Position numbers and translations under genes: made by a program
Notes under the pieces: generated by a model
Told to the model about the DNA's origin: nothing
Seen by the model: only the letters and a program-made list of their open reading frames with translations
Database searches by the model: none
Shown: positions 1 to 9,943 of the stretch, in pieces
Position numbering within the stretch: position 1 is the stretch's first letter
How the letters are laid out: each line of letters starts with the position of its first letter
Assembly (NCBI GenBank): GCA_038148895.1
Contig: JBBVGQ010000008.1
Strand: one strand, 5' to 3'
Origin: Tamlana sp038148895
Lineage (GTDB): Bacteria > Bacteroidota > Bacteroidia > Flavobacteriales > Flavobacteriaceae
DNA: 64,000 nucleotides

Positions 1-3000
1 GCTCGGTAACATGTTGGAAACTTCTACTGGTGGTTCTGATGGAATAACTTTAATGGAAACTGAGTCAGAAAAAGCGCATCCATTATTGTAGCTGCCGGTA
101 ACAGTATAATCGGTATCAGAACTTGGTGCTACGGTAATCGTACTCAATGTTGAGCCATTGGACCAAACCTGCTCATCTGAATTATCAATTGTAAGTTCTA
201 TAGTTTCACCAATACAAATAGTAGTAACCGAAGAGGTTTGTATGGTTGGTTTTTCTACAATGATTAATTCAAACAACGCTGAAACCGCTTCACATCCCAA
301 ATTGTTTATCAATTTAGCTTCGTATTGCCCGGGCAATTCTGTGGTAATTTCTGTTGAAGTACCCATATCATAAAACTCTCCATCGTAGATTCTTTTCCAT
401 TTTAAGGGAATATTGTACTGCGTAGAAAGTGTTGTTTGTGCATTTACGCATAGCATATTGCCTGCACTTGACTGGATTACAGGACTTTCCCCTGGATCTG
501 AAATATTAATGGTTATTGTTCTTAAAATAGGGCATCCATTTGCAGAAGTTCCATCTTGATAAGTGTAGGTTCCTGCGGCCGTTAGGGTTTGTCCAACAAA
601 CTCATAGCTTTGACCCGCACAAATAGTCACTTCGGTAAAGGTTTCCTCGGTTTCCAATACTTCAATGGTAGTAGTATCCGAAATGTCTCCGTTTTGATCT
701 GGTATGGTATAGGTCAAGGTATATATTCCAGGCGGGGCGAGTGATGTATGGAAAACATTGGCCTGAACATACTCACCAGACCAAACGCCTCCCGTTGGGC
801 TACCATCTGGCAATGAAAAATCACTCGCTTTTTCACATAAATCATCCAGACTTGGTGCTGTAACAATAACCGTGTTGTCAATGATTGTGAAGCTGTCTTC
901 GGCCGTTTCCGAACAATTATTTTCTTGATATTCATAAATCAAAGTATATGTTCCCGGCGATAATGCTGTGGGGTCAATACTGGTAATTGTGGTTTCAGGG
1001 CTCGTATTGAAATAATAAGTTCCCCCTGTTGGTGTGCCCATATCGAGCGTAACTACGGAGTCGTCAATATTTAAACTTTCAAAAGGTAAATTTAAAGATA
1101 CTGTGGGAAGCGTTGTGACTGTAACGATTACTTCTTCCGTATTGGTACAGCCATCCGTATTCGATATATCTACCGAATAGATTGTGGTTGTGGACGGCGT
1201 TACGGATATTTCTGAAGTTGTCTCTCCAGTACTCCAAAGATATGAGTTTCCTCCCGAAGCTGTTAACACAGTTGTTTCTCCCGAACAAATGGTAACATCC
1301 CCTGATATTGAAGTAATTGGTTGGGCAAAATGGGTTATGCTTTTTGAATTGTCGTCGTTTGTGTTGTCAATATCATTGCCAATTATGGAGTAGGCGTTAA
1401 TGTTATAGGTTTCTTCAGAAGAAAAATCGGTCGTTTGGGTAAAAGTATAGGTTGTGCTATTGCCCGATAGAAGATTAATGTTATTTACCGTTTCAATGAT
1501 TGCAGCACCTCCATTAATGCTATAGGCCACATCTAGGCTGTTTATTGTAGGGTCTCCATAATTTGTGATTTCAACTGTAATACTTTCGCTTGAATTTAAA
1601 TCGCAACTTGAATCTGGTGAAGTGATTGCCGATATGCCCACATCATAATTAAATGTGGTATTTTGTTGGGCCGTATAACCGGGGGCTAAATAAAGTTCTC
1701 CATTTTCATTGATGGCGTATTCATAAAATGAAAAATAGTAGATGGTTGAAGGGTTTAAACCTGAAAGGGTAAAATTGTCTCCAAAGTCGTTGAAAACAAC
1801 AAAGTTACCACTGCCCAATTCATCGCCGTTGCCAAATGTTGCACTGGCATTGTATGTGGTAAAATCGGCTGGTGCAGTATTAACGGCACTGCCTTCTCGA
1901 GCTATAACAAGTCTACGTGTTCCGTCACCTGGGGTAAAGCTTACATCAAATGAATTTAAATCTATATTTGCGAACTGGGCATTTGAAACCTGTACCGTTG
2001 GTCGGTCTCCGAAGGTTTCTAAAGCAAATTTATAACCAGGCCTTAAATAAAGTTTCGCATTACTGCCATTAAACTCAAACAATGCAAAGTGATAGTTTTG
2101 AGCTGATTGTAAATTGGTTATGTTAACGTTTGTACCTGTACCTGCGTAAAGCACATAATTGCCTGAACCGTTAATTTCATAAAAACCATTATAGAAACCT
2201 CCGGAATTTGCATTATAATTTGATAAATCTTCTGGTTCTACAGAAACAGGGCCATCTTGTCGACCAATTAAAAGTCTGTTGGAACCGTTCCCTTTAGTCC
2301 ACGAAATATTGATGCTTGAAGTGCTTCTACTGCTTATAAAAGCGTTGCTCGATTGAACCGTAGGCGTACCCAAGGTAGCTTGGCTGGCCTCATAGGGTGG
2401 GTTTCCGTTGGTGTCGTTGCCGACTAGGTAAAAGGTCTCTGTGCCACTTCCGTTGTATTCGAAGACCTTGAAGAGNNNNNNNNNNNNNNNNNNNNNNNNN
2501 NNNNNNNNNNNNNNNNNNNNNNNNNNNNNNNNNNNNNNNNNNNNNNNNNNNNNNNNNNNNNNNNNNNNNNNTCCACGTTGCTGAAGTTCATGAATGTGGT
2601 ATTAAGAGTTGGGTATGCGGTAGTGCTCTGGCTTGCGGTGGCACCCGGTGTGGACACCGTGGAGGTAGAGGTGAGGTAGAGCCTTTCGTTCTCACCGTTA
2701 TACTCAAACAGTGCAAAATGGTAGGTGGTGTTGGGCTTTAGGTTGTACACAATGTCACTTGTTCCCGCTCCTTCGTAAAGTGCATAATTGCCCGTTCCAA
2801 TTTGGGTGGATGCCGTTCCGAAATTACTGCTGCTGCTGTAGTTTATACCGTTCTGTGGCTCTGCGTCCACAGCGCTGCCCTCTCTGGCGATTAGGATGCT
2901 TCCCTGTCCGTTACCCCTTGTCCAGCTCACGGTCATGCTCGTACCGATGATGTTGCTAAACTGTATGTCGCTGGCCTGTATGGTGGGTGGTGATAGTGTT

Positions 3001-4166
3001 GCCTGGCTGGCCTCATAAGGTGGGTTTCCGTTGGTGTCGTTGCCGACTAGGTAAAAGGTCTCTGTGCCACTTCCGTTGTATTCGAAGACCTTGAAGTAGT
3101 ATGTTGTTTCTGGCTCTAGCCCATATACCCAGTTTCCGCCGTTGGTCCCGCTGTGCATGACGAACTCTCCCGGGGCGATCTCGTCACCGTTTCCAAAGGT
3201 TGTGCTTGCCGCATATGACGTTCCGTCCACGGGCACCGCGGTCACAGGGCTGCCTGCCCTGGCGATGATGAGCCTGTTCAGACCGTTTCCGAACCATGAA
3301 GAAGATATGTTTCGGTAGAACCTGTCTCCGTCCACGTTGCTGAAGTTCATGAATGTGGTATTAAGAGTTGGGTATGCGGTAGTGCTCTGGCTTGCGGTGG
3401 CACCCGGTACAGATACGGTAGAAGTAGAGGTGAGGTAGACCCTACCACTACTTCCATTATATTCAAAGAGTGCAAAATGGTAGGTTGTGTTTGCTTTGAG
3501 GTTGTAAACGGCGTCACTGGTGCCTGCTCCTTCATAAAGGGCATAGTTTCCAGTTCCAATTTGAGTGGATCCTGTGCCGAAGTTGCTACTGCTACTATAG
3601 TTTATTAAATCCTCTGGCTCTATGTCAACAGCACTTCCTTCTTTGGCTATAAGAATACAGCCTTGACCGTTCCCCCTTGTCCAGCTCACGGTCATGCTAC
3701 TGCCCAGTATATTGCTAAACTGTATATTGCTTGCTTGAATTGTAGGTGGAGATAACGTTTGGCTACTGGCTTCAAGAAAACTACTAGTAAGGTATTCGGT
3801 AGTGAAGTCTGTTCCGTTGTATTCAAAAATTTTAAAATAATAGGTTGTTTCAGGTATTAAACCTTCTATGTATAAATATGAATAACCTGTACCATCATAA
3901 ACTACAAATTCACCTTGCGCCAATTCATTTCCCAGCCCAAATGCACCGGCGGTGTAATCTGCACCGTCAGTTGGTATAGCAGTTACAGGAGATAATGCCT
4001 TAGCAACTATAATGCGTTTGGCTCCATCTCCTGGGGTGAAACTTACCCTAATTCTATTACCATCGGTTTCTACAACCGAAAAATTTGTAGAAGGCGTTGT
4101 GGGTGCTTGTGAATATCCTAGAAACGAACATAGTACTAAGAAAAATAAAGTAGCATATTGTTTCAT
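1..4166 (-). CDS. Giant secreted/surface repeat protein with fibronectin-III-like modules (partial, interrupted by an assembly gap)
   Basis: The gene starts with a clear signal peptide (MKQYATLFFLVLCSFLGYSQ); an ATG at 4187 is in frame but the one at 4166 puts the basic residue right before the hydrophobic core. Modules of about 120 residues follow, each ending in a Y-x-F-x-x-F-E-Y-N-G pattern typical of Fn3-like domains (about 4100 to 1650). A CARDB-like region (about 1640-1330) and several Ig/PKD-like domains (for example 1305-1120, with WSTGETTS) follow. The frame is open from 2475 down to position 1, and I read it in the frame that continues the repeat, so the apparent frameshift at the N run is an artefact of gap size. 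The C-terminus lies outside the window, so a T9SS sorting domain is expected but not seen. The role is unknown; adhesion or surface display is inference. Confidence 0.85.
2387..3720 (-). repeat. Near-identical 759-bp tandem repeat coding for paired Fn3-like modules
   Basis: The stretch beginning tccacgttgctgaagttcat occurs at 2572 and again at 3331, 759 bp (253 codons) apart. The stretch around gaagaccttgaag occurs at 2461 and 3084; that spacing also becomes 759 bp if the gap is corrected. The DNA identity is much higher than between the other modules of the protein, so this is a recent duplication and the likely reason the assembly broke here. Confidence 0.85.
2476..2571. other. Assembly gap (96 N) inside a tandem repeat
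   Basis: The run of N lies inside one copy of a 759-bp repeated segment. The same flanking sequences in the intact copy (3084-3096 and 3331-3340) are 234 bp apart, against 98 here. The gap is therefore probably about 136 bp too short, which is not a multiple of three and explains the false frameshift. Confidence 0.9.
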
Positions 4167-4296
4167 TTGCTGGTTGGCTGGTATCATGACGTTGATTAAT
4201 TACGTTAGTTATTCATTTTTATGAGCCAAACAAAAGGGATCAAAATGGTAGGGAAGGGGCTTGTTTAATTTTTAATTGCGATACTTGATTTCCTAT

Positions 4297-5031
4297 TTAA
4301 AGCGTTTTGCCTTCTGAGAAAATAAATTTTGTTTCTTTAGGAATCTTATCTACGGTTTGCATTTTGAACTTTAGCGGCCTTACATGACCCTCTTGATCTG
4401 TGTACACTTCTTCAACTTCAATTTTAACAATATTCCATCCTTTTTTTAAATCGATATCATAATTATGGACTATGTCAAAAGTATTTTTCATATCCAGCGT
4501 ATAGGTTTTGGTCTTACAAATACCTTTTACTGATGCAACTTCGGGCACATAATAAAAATCTATATAGTAGCCAGTTACAAAATCTTTTTTTCCATATGAA
4601 AAGAAGCTTTCGCTAAAAGCTTTGGAACTAGCTAGCCTTAATTTGCCAATCGGTTTTTTGTCTTTTATAATGCCGATAAAGAAATTTCCTTGCATGGTTA
4701 CAGATTCCAATTCCAAGTCACCATTGGTTGTTTTAACCTCTTCGGAGTCACAATAAAAAGCTTCATGAACAGAATTGTTCTTAATTCTAAGCTCCTGGCT
4801 TTCGGCATTGGCTTTGTTTTGTGATTCTGTAACTTCTGAAGCCATATCGTCTTCCAACTCTATAGTGAACTTACCATTAGCTTTAATAGTGCCAATGGCT
4901 TTTGGTTCTCGAACTGGTAAAATAAACTCTGCCTCACCACTTTGGTAATTGTCTATTTTACCTTTTATGGTTTGCTGTGCTATAGCCGAATTAATTAGGA
5001 ACAATGTGATATATAAGGGTATTTTATTCAT
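4297..5031 (-). CDS. Exported protein of unknown function
   Basis: I do not recognise a family. The 244-residue product has a signal peptide (MNKIPLYITLFLINSAIAQ) followed by a short beta-rich start (TIKGKIDNYQSGEAEF) that resembles the N-terminal domains seen on many Bacteroidota exported proteins. The rest is mixed beta and charged sequence with no catalytic motif visible. It is the last gene of a four-gene series on the minus strand, 44 bp after the preceding gene, so it is probably cotranscribed with it. A periplasmic or outer-membrane-associated location is inferred from the signal peptide only. Confidence 0.75.
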   Translation of the reverse strand: MNKIPLYITLFLINSAIAQQTIKGKIDNYQSGEAEFILPVREPKAIGTIKANGKFTIELEDDMASEVTESQNKANAESQELRIKNNSVHEAFYCDSEEVKTTNGDLELESVTMQGNFFIGIIKDKKPIGKLRLASSKAFSESFFSYGKKDFVTGYYIDFYYVPEVASVKGICKTKTYTLDMKNTFDIVHNYDIDLKKGWNIVKIEVEEVYTDQEGHVRPLKFKMQTVDKIPKETKFIFSEGKTL

Positions 5032-5075
5032 ACATGTCTTGTGTTAATCAATTAATGGGTTAAGTTTATTATAGC

Positions 5076-5996
5076 TTAAAATCCCATAGATTGATACTCT
5101 TTGGTGTTTATTACAGTTTTCTTTTTTTCCAGACTCTGAGCTGTCATGGTAAAATTTTGTTTTTTCTTCTTTTTATGCTTAAAATCCATTTCCATTATAA
5201 GCGCTTCTTCCTTTAATACTTGAAGCAATGCAGGATCAAAACCTTTAGGTGTGCTTTTTGAGTTTTCAAATAAGGCCCTGAAGTTTATGGGGGCATCTAG
5301 AGTAAAATAAATGGTACCAATATAATCGGCATCTTCAATTTCAATACCGTAGCATTCATAGCCTAATATTTTTTTGGTGCCAATTTCTTTATAGCTGAAT
5401 TTATTCTCTTTTTCATTTTTCATGAGGTCGTTAGGATGTTTGCTGATCATCGCCATTTTTTGACCATTTGCGTTCATAAATGTTGCAGAGGTTTCTGTTT
5501 CAGAATCGACCACAATGCACATAAATTCCATTTGTTGGTACTCCTTACTGGACATTTGCATACCAAAGTAGCTGGCATCCGGTTTGATGAGATAATCCAT
5601 GTTCATCTCTTCATTTTCTGAAGTTCTCATAATGGTTTTAAACTCCCAATCAAAGGCATAAGTATCTGGTAAATTTTTTGCAGCATTTTTACCGGAACCC
5701 ATCAAAGGGTTCATATTTGGTGATTGGGTTCTTGATGTGTTACTACTTGATGACGTGTTGCTTGTTTGATTGGTGGTGCTGGAAGTATTTTCTTTATTTT
5801 CCTCGTCTTGGTTTCCTTCTGTAACATCATCAATTGTTTTTTCTGTTTTTTGACTGACCACTTCGTCCGTTTTTCTTAAAACAGTTCGTTCCGCTGCCTG
5901 TTCCGCTTTCTTTTTTAATTTTTTAAGAAATTGAGCTTCAGCATTAAATGTTAAACCCAGGGCAATAAGAATGAATAAAAAATATTTTGTTTTCAT
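5076..5996 (-). CDS. Exported DUF4412-like protein
   Basis: The 306-residue product starts with a signal peptide ending near NAEAQ, followed by a highly charged amphipathic stretch (FLKKLKKKAEQAAERTV) and a Ser/Thr/Asn-rich linker (about residues 65-100). The later part (from about residue 110) has the pattern MDYLIKPDASYFGMQM and a C-terminal beta region, which resembles the DUF4412 family as I know it; this call is tentative. The function of that family is not known to me. It lies 6 bp after its upstream neighbour, which has the same N-terminal design (signal peptide, then FLKKLK or LLDKLK helix), so the two are probably related in role and cotranscribed. Confidence 0.75.
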   Translation of the reverse strand: MKTKYFLFILIALGLTFNAEAQFLKKLKKKAEQAAERTVLRKTDEVVSQKTEKTIDDVTEGNQDEENKENTSSTTNQTSNTSSSSNTSRTQSPNMNPLMGSGKNAAKNLPDTYAFDWEFKTIMRTSENEEMNMDYLIKPDASYFGMQMSSKEYQQMEFMCIVVDSETETSATFMNANGQKMAMISKHPNDLMKNEKENKFSYKEIGTKKILGYECYGIEIEDADYIGTIYFTLDAPINFRALFENSKSTPKGFDPALLQVLKEEALIMEMDFKHKKKKKQNFTMTAQSLEKKKTVINTKEYQSMGF

Positions 5997-6002
5997 GATT
6001 AC

Positions 6003-6887
6003 TTAGTTTTTTTTATTATCAGTTTTATTATACTTCCATGGTTCCAATCCTTTTTCTATCGGGAGTATTTTTCCCAAAGGACCAGGTATAATGGATTGTT
6101 CTTCGGCTTCTGGAATGCTTACTTTGCAGTCCTGATAAGTGAATACAAACTTACCTTTGGGTTCGTCCTTAAGTTCTGGGCTATTGGAATTGATATATAA
6201 TTCGTTCAATCTGCCTTGGCCATCAAACTGGATATAGCTCTCCGGATAATCTGGAAAATTATAGTTAAAGCGGATGCAATCATTTGCGCCATTGCATGTT
6301 GTTTTTTGAGCGGAATAGGATTCATTGTTTTCAAAATGCGCTGGTTTGTAGATAAAAGCAAGTTCAAGAATTAAAAAATTAAGACCTGAGCCAACGTCTT
6401 CCAACGCCTTAAATGCTTCAAAATAGGGTTCATGGGGCAATTTATATGCTTGTGTGGTTATACCAGCAGTCATAAAACCCATAGAACTGGTTGGCAAGAG
6501 TTTCATTGTGGAATAATGCCCTTTATCTTTATCATAGGCGTAGAATTTACCTTTGTCATCATGATAAAGCGGGTAGGCATTGCCAACTTGTTCTGTACGC
6601 ATGGCAATAGTTTCAGAATCAAAATAAGCCGTTTGTACCAGTTGCCCATCATTAAAAAGTTTCATGATAACGTCTTTGTTGTAAAAGTCGTTTGCCGAGT
6701 TGAGAACGAGTTCTTCTTCTTCATTGGAGATGGTTCTGTTCACAGCATTATCTGTGCTGTCAAACGAAACTTCCCTCGTTTCCAAACCACGTTCTTTGGC
6801 GCGTTGCTTTAGTTTATCGAGCAGTTGGGCATGGGCTTGAAACCCAATAAAAAAGAGAAGTGATATTAATGTTAAGTTAGGTTTCAT
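6003..6887 (-). CDS. Exported protein of unknown function
   Basis: The 294-residue product has a signal peptide (ending FQAHAQ) and then a charged helix (LLDKLKQRAKERG) very like that of the neighbouring DUF4412-like protein. The remainder is beta-rich with frequent aromatic residues and one Cys pair (CNGANDC). No enzymatic motif is visible and I do not recognise the family. The gap to the upstream gene is 2 bp and to the downstream gene 6 bp, so it sits in the middle of a probable operon of four exported proteins. Confidence 0.75.
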   Translation of the reverse strand: MKPNLTLISLLFFIGFQAHAQLLDKLKQRAKERGLETREVSFDSTDNAVNRTISNEEEELVLNSANDFYNKDVIMKLFNDGQLVQTAYFDSETIAMRTEQVGNAYPLYHDDKGKFYAYDKDKGHYSTMKLLPTSSMGFMTAGITTQAYKLPHEPYFEAFKALEDVGSGLNFLILELAFIYKPAHFENNESYSAQKTTCNGANDCIRFNYNFPDYPESYIQFDGQGRLNELYINSNSPELKDEPKGKFVFTYQDCKVSIPEAEEQSIIPGPLGKILPIEKGLEPWKYNKTDNKKN

Positions 6888-6889
6888 GC

Positions 6890-8077
6890 TTATTCTACTT
6901 TTAGTAGCACTTTATTTTCTTCGATAGCTATTACCTTGGTCTTTGCAACTCTCATATTGAACTGCTCACCTAGACGAAATTTGTCTCCTGTTATGTACTG
7001 GTCTCCTGGTAAGTATTGGTCCCCCGGCAGATATTGGTCCCCCGGCAGATATTGGTCCCCTGGCAGATATTGGTCTCCTGGCAGATATTGGTCTCCCGGC
7101 AGATATTGGTCTCCCGGCAGATATTGGTCTCCCGGTAGATATTGATCTCCAGGTAAGTATTGGTCTCCCGGTAAATATTGATCACCTGGCAGGTATTCCT
7201 TAATGGTATTGAATGACATTACGGAATTTTTTACAGGTTGCAGAATGTAAGCGCCATAGAGTACGCCCAAATAAAATTTACTATTGGGGTATTTTTTGGC
7301 TACAAGATCAGGGTCTTGCATGGATTCAAATAATTGTATATTCTGTACTTGATTATTTTCTTGGTCAACTATTAAGACAACTTTGGTTCCAGCATTTGCC
7401 GAATTTGAACTTTTAAGCCCTTTAATGTGGATATTTTTTATGGCACGAGTATAATCTCTTTCAAATTGGTTGTATGCACCTTCTATTGAAACCATTTTAG
7501 GTGTTAATTTTACTCTAGGCATATTCAAGACTTGAATGCCGTCAATAGAAACTTTAAAAGAGCCTTTATTATAGCTTATTGAAATTAAGCGCCATAAGGG
7601 TTCTTTGCCCTCTAAAGCAATAATGCTTTCGTCGTATTTTTCTTTTCTCGCTTTGGGGTCGTAAACGGTTTGGTTTATTGATGCTCTGTACCTGTAAATG
7701 GTTAATGGAAATGTTACCACTTTACCAATATCTGTTTTTTCTTCACCTACATGATGACCATCCCAAAATCGTATATTGTAATATTGATAGGAGATTGACT
7801 TTTCTACCTCGTCAAAAAATGCTTCAAATTCTACCGTAAAGGAATCAGATAAATAGTCATTGGTATTTAATAAAGGTTTGATAATACCTTTATTGCCCAA
7901 ATAAATTACTTTTTCACCTTGAAAGGTTGCTATCTGTGCAGTGCCCTTTATTAAGTCCCATTTGGCAGGGAACTCACCGTCCGTTTCGTTGCTTGGCCTG
8001 TCATTAAAAGATTGTGAATGACAAAGCCCTAAAAGCAGAAAAAATAAAATTAAAGTTAAAGAGTGTTTTGTTTTCAT
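6890..8077 (-). CDS. Exported protein with lectin-like fold and eleven YLPGDQ hexapeptide repeats
   Basis: The 395-residue product has a signal peptide (ending LGLCHSQ) and a domain of about 200 residues (near 25-220) whose pattern (SDSFTVEFEAFF, YYNIRFWDG, FKVSIDGIQVLN, IKNIHIKG) looks like a jelly-roll/LamG-type fold as found at the N-terminus of some Bacteroidota OmpA-family proteins. After a short linker come eleven exact YLPGDQ repeats, then degenerate units (YITGDK, FRLGEQ). No OmpA domain follows; the protein ends shortly after with IEENKVLLKVE. It is the first gene of the four-gene exported cluster. The repeat could be a stalk, a binding surface or a spacer; its function is unknown. 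Confidence 0.8.
   Translation of the reverse strand: MKTKHSLTLILFFLLLGLCHSQSFNDRPSNETDGEFPAKWDLIKGTAQIATFQGEKVIYLGNKGIIKPLLNTNDYLSDSFTVEFEAFFDEVEKSISYQYYNIRFWDGHHVGEEKTDIGKVVTFPLTIYRYRASINQTVYDPKARKEKYDESIIALEGKEPLWRLISISYNKGSFKVSIDGIQVLNMPRVKLTPKMVSIEGAYNQFERDYTRAIKNIHIKGLKSSNSANAGTKVVLIVDQENNQVQNIQLFESMQDPDLVAKKYPNSKFYLGVLYGAYILQPVKNSVMSFNTIKEYLPGDQYLPGDQYLPGDQYLPGDQYLPGDQYLPGDQYLPGDQYLPGDQYLPGDQYLPGDQYLPGDQYITGDKFRLGEQFNMRVAKTKVIAIEENKVLLKVE
6996..7193 (-). repeat. Eleven tandem 18-bp units coding YLPGDQ
   Basis: Eleven adjacent 18-bp units read YLPGDQ on the minus strand. The units differ at synonymous positions (for example ccc/cct, ggc/ggt, cag/taa on the plus strand) while the peptide stays constant, and both ends grade into decayed units. 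There are no spacers, so this is a minisatellite within a gene and not a CRISPR array. Confidence 0.95.
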
Positions 8078-8371
8078 TGCGAGAGATTATGTGAATTTGC
8101 CCTACCACATAAAACTAACCCGAAATAATATACACCCATAGAACATATGTTTCAAAGTATGCCATATATGTAACATGTCAGTAAAAAAGTTCGCTATTAT
8201 TGCCTTAAGTGCTTTTTAAGGACTGAACAGTGTTTTTGAAAAATGGAATTTTATCGAATTGAATTTAAACCGTTATTAGTTTTCAATTTTGGAAAATATG
8301 TAAGGAAGCAAATAAAGAAAGACTAATAGCAGATTGGTTTTAATAAAATAATTTTACCTATTTTAGTTTAC
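8078..8371. other. Intergenic region between divergent genes
   Basis: This AT-rich 294-bp stretch separates the exported cluster (minus) from the DinB-like gene (plus) and must hold both promoters. The perfect 10-bp palindrome AACATATGTT lies at 8142-8151, about 65 bp upstream of the exported cluster; it could be an operator, but nothing links it to a regulator. No small gene or RNA was recognised. Confidence 0.5.
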
Positions 8372-8872
8372 ATGAAGATAATCATCCAATCTACTTTAAA
8401 AACACTTCAAAAATCCCAGGTTATTCTTAACTCTTTATCCAATGCCCAATTGTGCGATGTTTCAGTGCCACCTTACCACTCAAGTATTGGTACACACATT
8501 AGGCATATTTTAGATTTTTATGATTGCATATTCAAGGTCAATTCTGAAGCTAAAATTGATTTAACGGCCAGAATTAGAAATAAGGATGTAGAGTCAGACT
8601 GCACTTGTGCGCAAGATTATTTAAAATCTATAATACACAAGTTGAATAATGCGCCGTTTAATTTGACGGATACTATTTTGGTTATTGATGATTTAGGCCT
8701 AGGGAAAACAGAAATCCCCTATACCTACGGTTCTCTTTTAGCCCAAGCCAATAGCCATACCATACACCACTACGCCATCATTAACTATATTTTTGATAGT
8801 CTGGGGATTAAAGTAAATGATTCTGAATTTGGCTTTAACCCAACAACGCCAACACAAACTACCGTTGGATAG
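8372..8872 (+). CDS. DinB-like (four-helix, metal-binding) protein
   Basis: The 166-residue product is helical with the His pattern of the DinB/YfiT-like fold: H42 and H45 in GTHIRHILDFYD, and H129, H132, H133 in QANSHTIHHYAIINYI. In this superfamily three His ligands bind a divalent metal at one end of a four-helix bundle; members include thiol-dependent S-transferases, and substrates are often unknown. No signal peptide is present, so it is cytosolic. The gene ends 3 bp from the convergent gene that follows, with no terminator of its own visible. Confidence 0.7.
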   Translation: MKIIIQSTLKTLQKSQVILNSLSNAQLCDVSVPPYHSSIGTHIRHILDFYDCIFKVNSEAKIDLTARIRNKDVESDCTCAQDYLKSIIHKLNNAPFNLTDTILVIDDLGLGKTEIPYTYGSLLAQANSHTIHHYAIINYIFDSLGIKVNDSEFGFNPTTPTQTTVG

Positions 8873-8875
8873 AAC

Positions 8876-9106
8876 TTATTTGTTTTTGAACATGCTGCTC
8901 ATAATGAGCCTTATGCCTTTAAAAATTAGAAAAACAGCCATAGCGCATATTAAACAGCCAACAATTAACATAGGTGTGTACAATGAATTTTCGGGTTGGC
9001 TAAACGCAAAGCTTAACATGATGGGCCCAATAAAAAGGCTGAGTACTGCAAAAATTAAGGTTTTTATGCCTTTAAAAAGAATGACTTTATCTGTTTTATT
9101 TTCCAT
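8876..9106 (-). CDS. Small two-helix membrane protein, DUF6095-like
   Basis: The 76-residue product has two strongly hydrophobic segments (about residues 15-35 and 45-66) and short charged ends, as in the small flavobacterial membrane proteins grouped as DUF6095. The start overlaps the end of murQ by 11 bp, which suggests translational coupling. The function is not known; a link to cell-envelope recycling is suggested only by its position. Confidence 0.75.
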   Translation of the reverse strand: MENKTDKVILFKGIKTLIFAVLSLFIGPIMLSFAFSQPENSLYTPMLIVGCLICAMAVFLIFKGIRLIMSSMFKNK

Positions 9107-9914
9107 GGTTATAATTTTGAATGGCTAATCGCACATTTTTATATTTTTCAAGCAGTGCCTCTGCTTCGTTTTGAGATATATTAAGTTCGGTCATGATCAT
9201 TCTAGTACCGCGATTAACCAATTTGTTATTGCTCAACTGCATATCAACCATTTTGTTGCCTTTTATATGCCCCAATTGAATCATGGTTGATGTGGTGATC
9301 ATATTAAGCACTAGTTTTTGGGCAGTACCAGCTTTCATCCTTGAGCTACCAGTAACAAATTCGGGGCCTACAATAACCTCAATGGGGAATTGGGCGGTTT
9401 GTGAAAGTGGACTGTTATGGTTACAGGTTATGCATCCGGTAATGATATTGTTTTCGTTACACCGCTCTAAAGCTGAAATAACATAAGGTGTTGTACCAGA
9501 TGCGGCAATGCCCACCACAACATCGTTACTGTTGATATTATATTTTTGCAAATCTTCCCAACCTTGGGTTAGGGAGTCTTCTGCAAATTCAACGGCTTTT
9601 CTTATGGCTGAATCACCACCGGCAATTAGCCCAATAACCAAATCATGGGAAACTCCAAATGTAGGTGGACATTCAGAAGCATCTAAAATACCCAATCGTC
9701 CACTTGTGCCAGCTCCCATGTAAAATAAACGTCCCCCGATTTTTAATTTTGAAACAATTTGTTCCACCAGTCTTTCTATTTCCGGAAGTGCTTTTTCAAC
9801 AGCAAGTGGTACGGTTTTGTCTTCATTATTGATGTTTTTCAATAATTCTGAAACCGACATCTTTTCAAGATGGTTGTAATTTGAATCTTGCTCGGTAGTT
9901 TTTGTAAAACCCAT
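9096..9914 (-). CDS. murQ: N-acetylmuramic acid 6-phosphate etherase MurQ
   Basis: MurQ removes D-lactate from MurNAc 6-phosphate to give GlcNAc 6-phosphate in the recycling of peptidoglycan sugars in the cytosol. The 272-residue product carries the family signature GAGTSGRLGILDASECPPT (residues 68-86), a SIS-type sugar-phosphate site with the catalytic-type Glu at position 81, and a second SIS motif (GIAASGTTPYV). The length fits the family. It lies 29 bp after the tolC-like gene on the same strand, so it may be read from the efflux operon, and overlaps the following small membrane gene by 11 bp. No anmK or MurNAc transporter gene is in the window. Confidence 0.95.
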   Translation of the reverse strand: MGFTKTTEQDSNYNHLEKMSVSELLKNINNEDKTVPLAVEKALPEIERLVEQIVSKLKIGGRLFYMGAGTSGRLGILDASECPPTFGVSHDLVIGLIAGGDSAIRKAVEFAEDSLTQGWEDLQKYNINSNDVVVGIAASGTTPYVISALERCNENNIITGCITCNHNSPLSQTAQFPIEVIVGPEFVTGSSRMKAGTAQKLVLNMITTSTMIQLGHIKGNKMVDMQLSNNKLVNRGTRMIMTELNISQNEAEALLEKYKNVRLAIQNYNHGK

Positions 9915-9943
9915 GTGCCAAAAATAGCAATTAATTGGCAGTT

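Noticed and set aside
2424..2475. A short frame following the N gap that would end the first gene at 2424
   Set aside because: The neighbouring frame continues the repeat (FKVFEYNGSG) and stays open to position 1; the shift comes from the wrong gap length.
6936..7185. Open frames in other frames and on the plus strand across the hexapeptide array
   Set aside because: An 18-bp repeat without stops stays open in several frames; these are shadows with no independent support.
6996..7193. Possible CRISPR array
   Set aside because: The 18-bp units are directly adjacent with no spacers and encode a peptide repeat; no cas genes are present.
8142..8151. Palindrome AACATATGTT as a specific operator
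   Set aside because: A single 10-bp AT-rich palindrome without a matching regulator or second copy is too weak to name.
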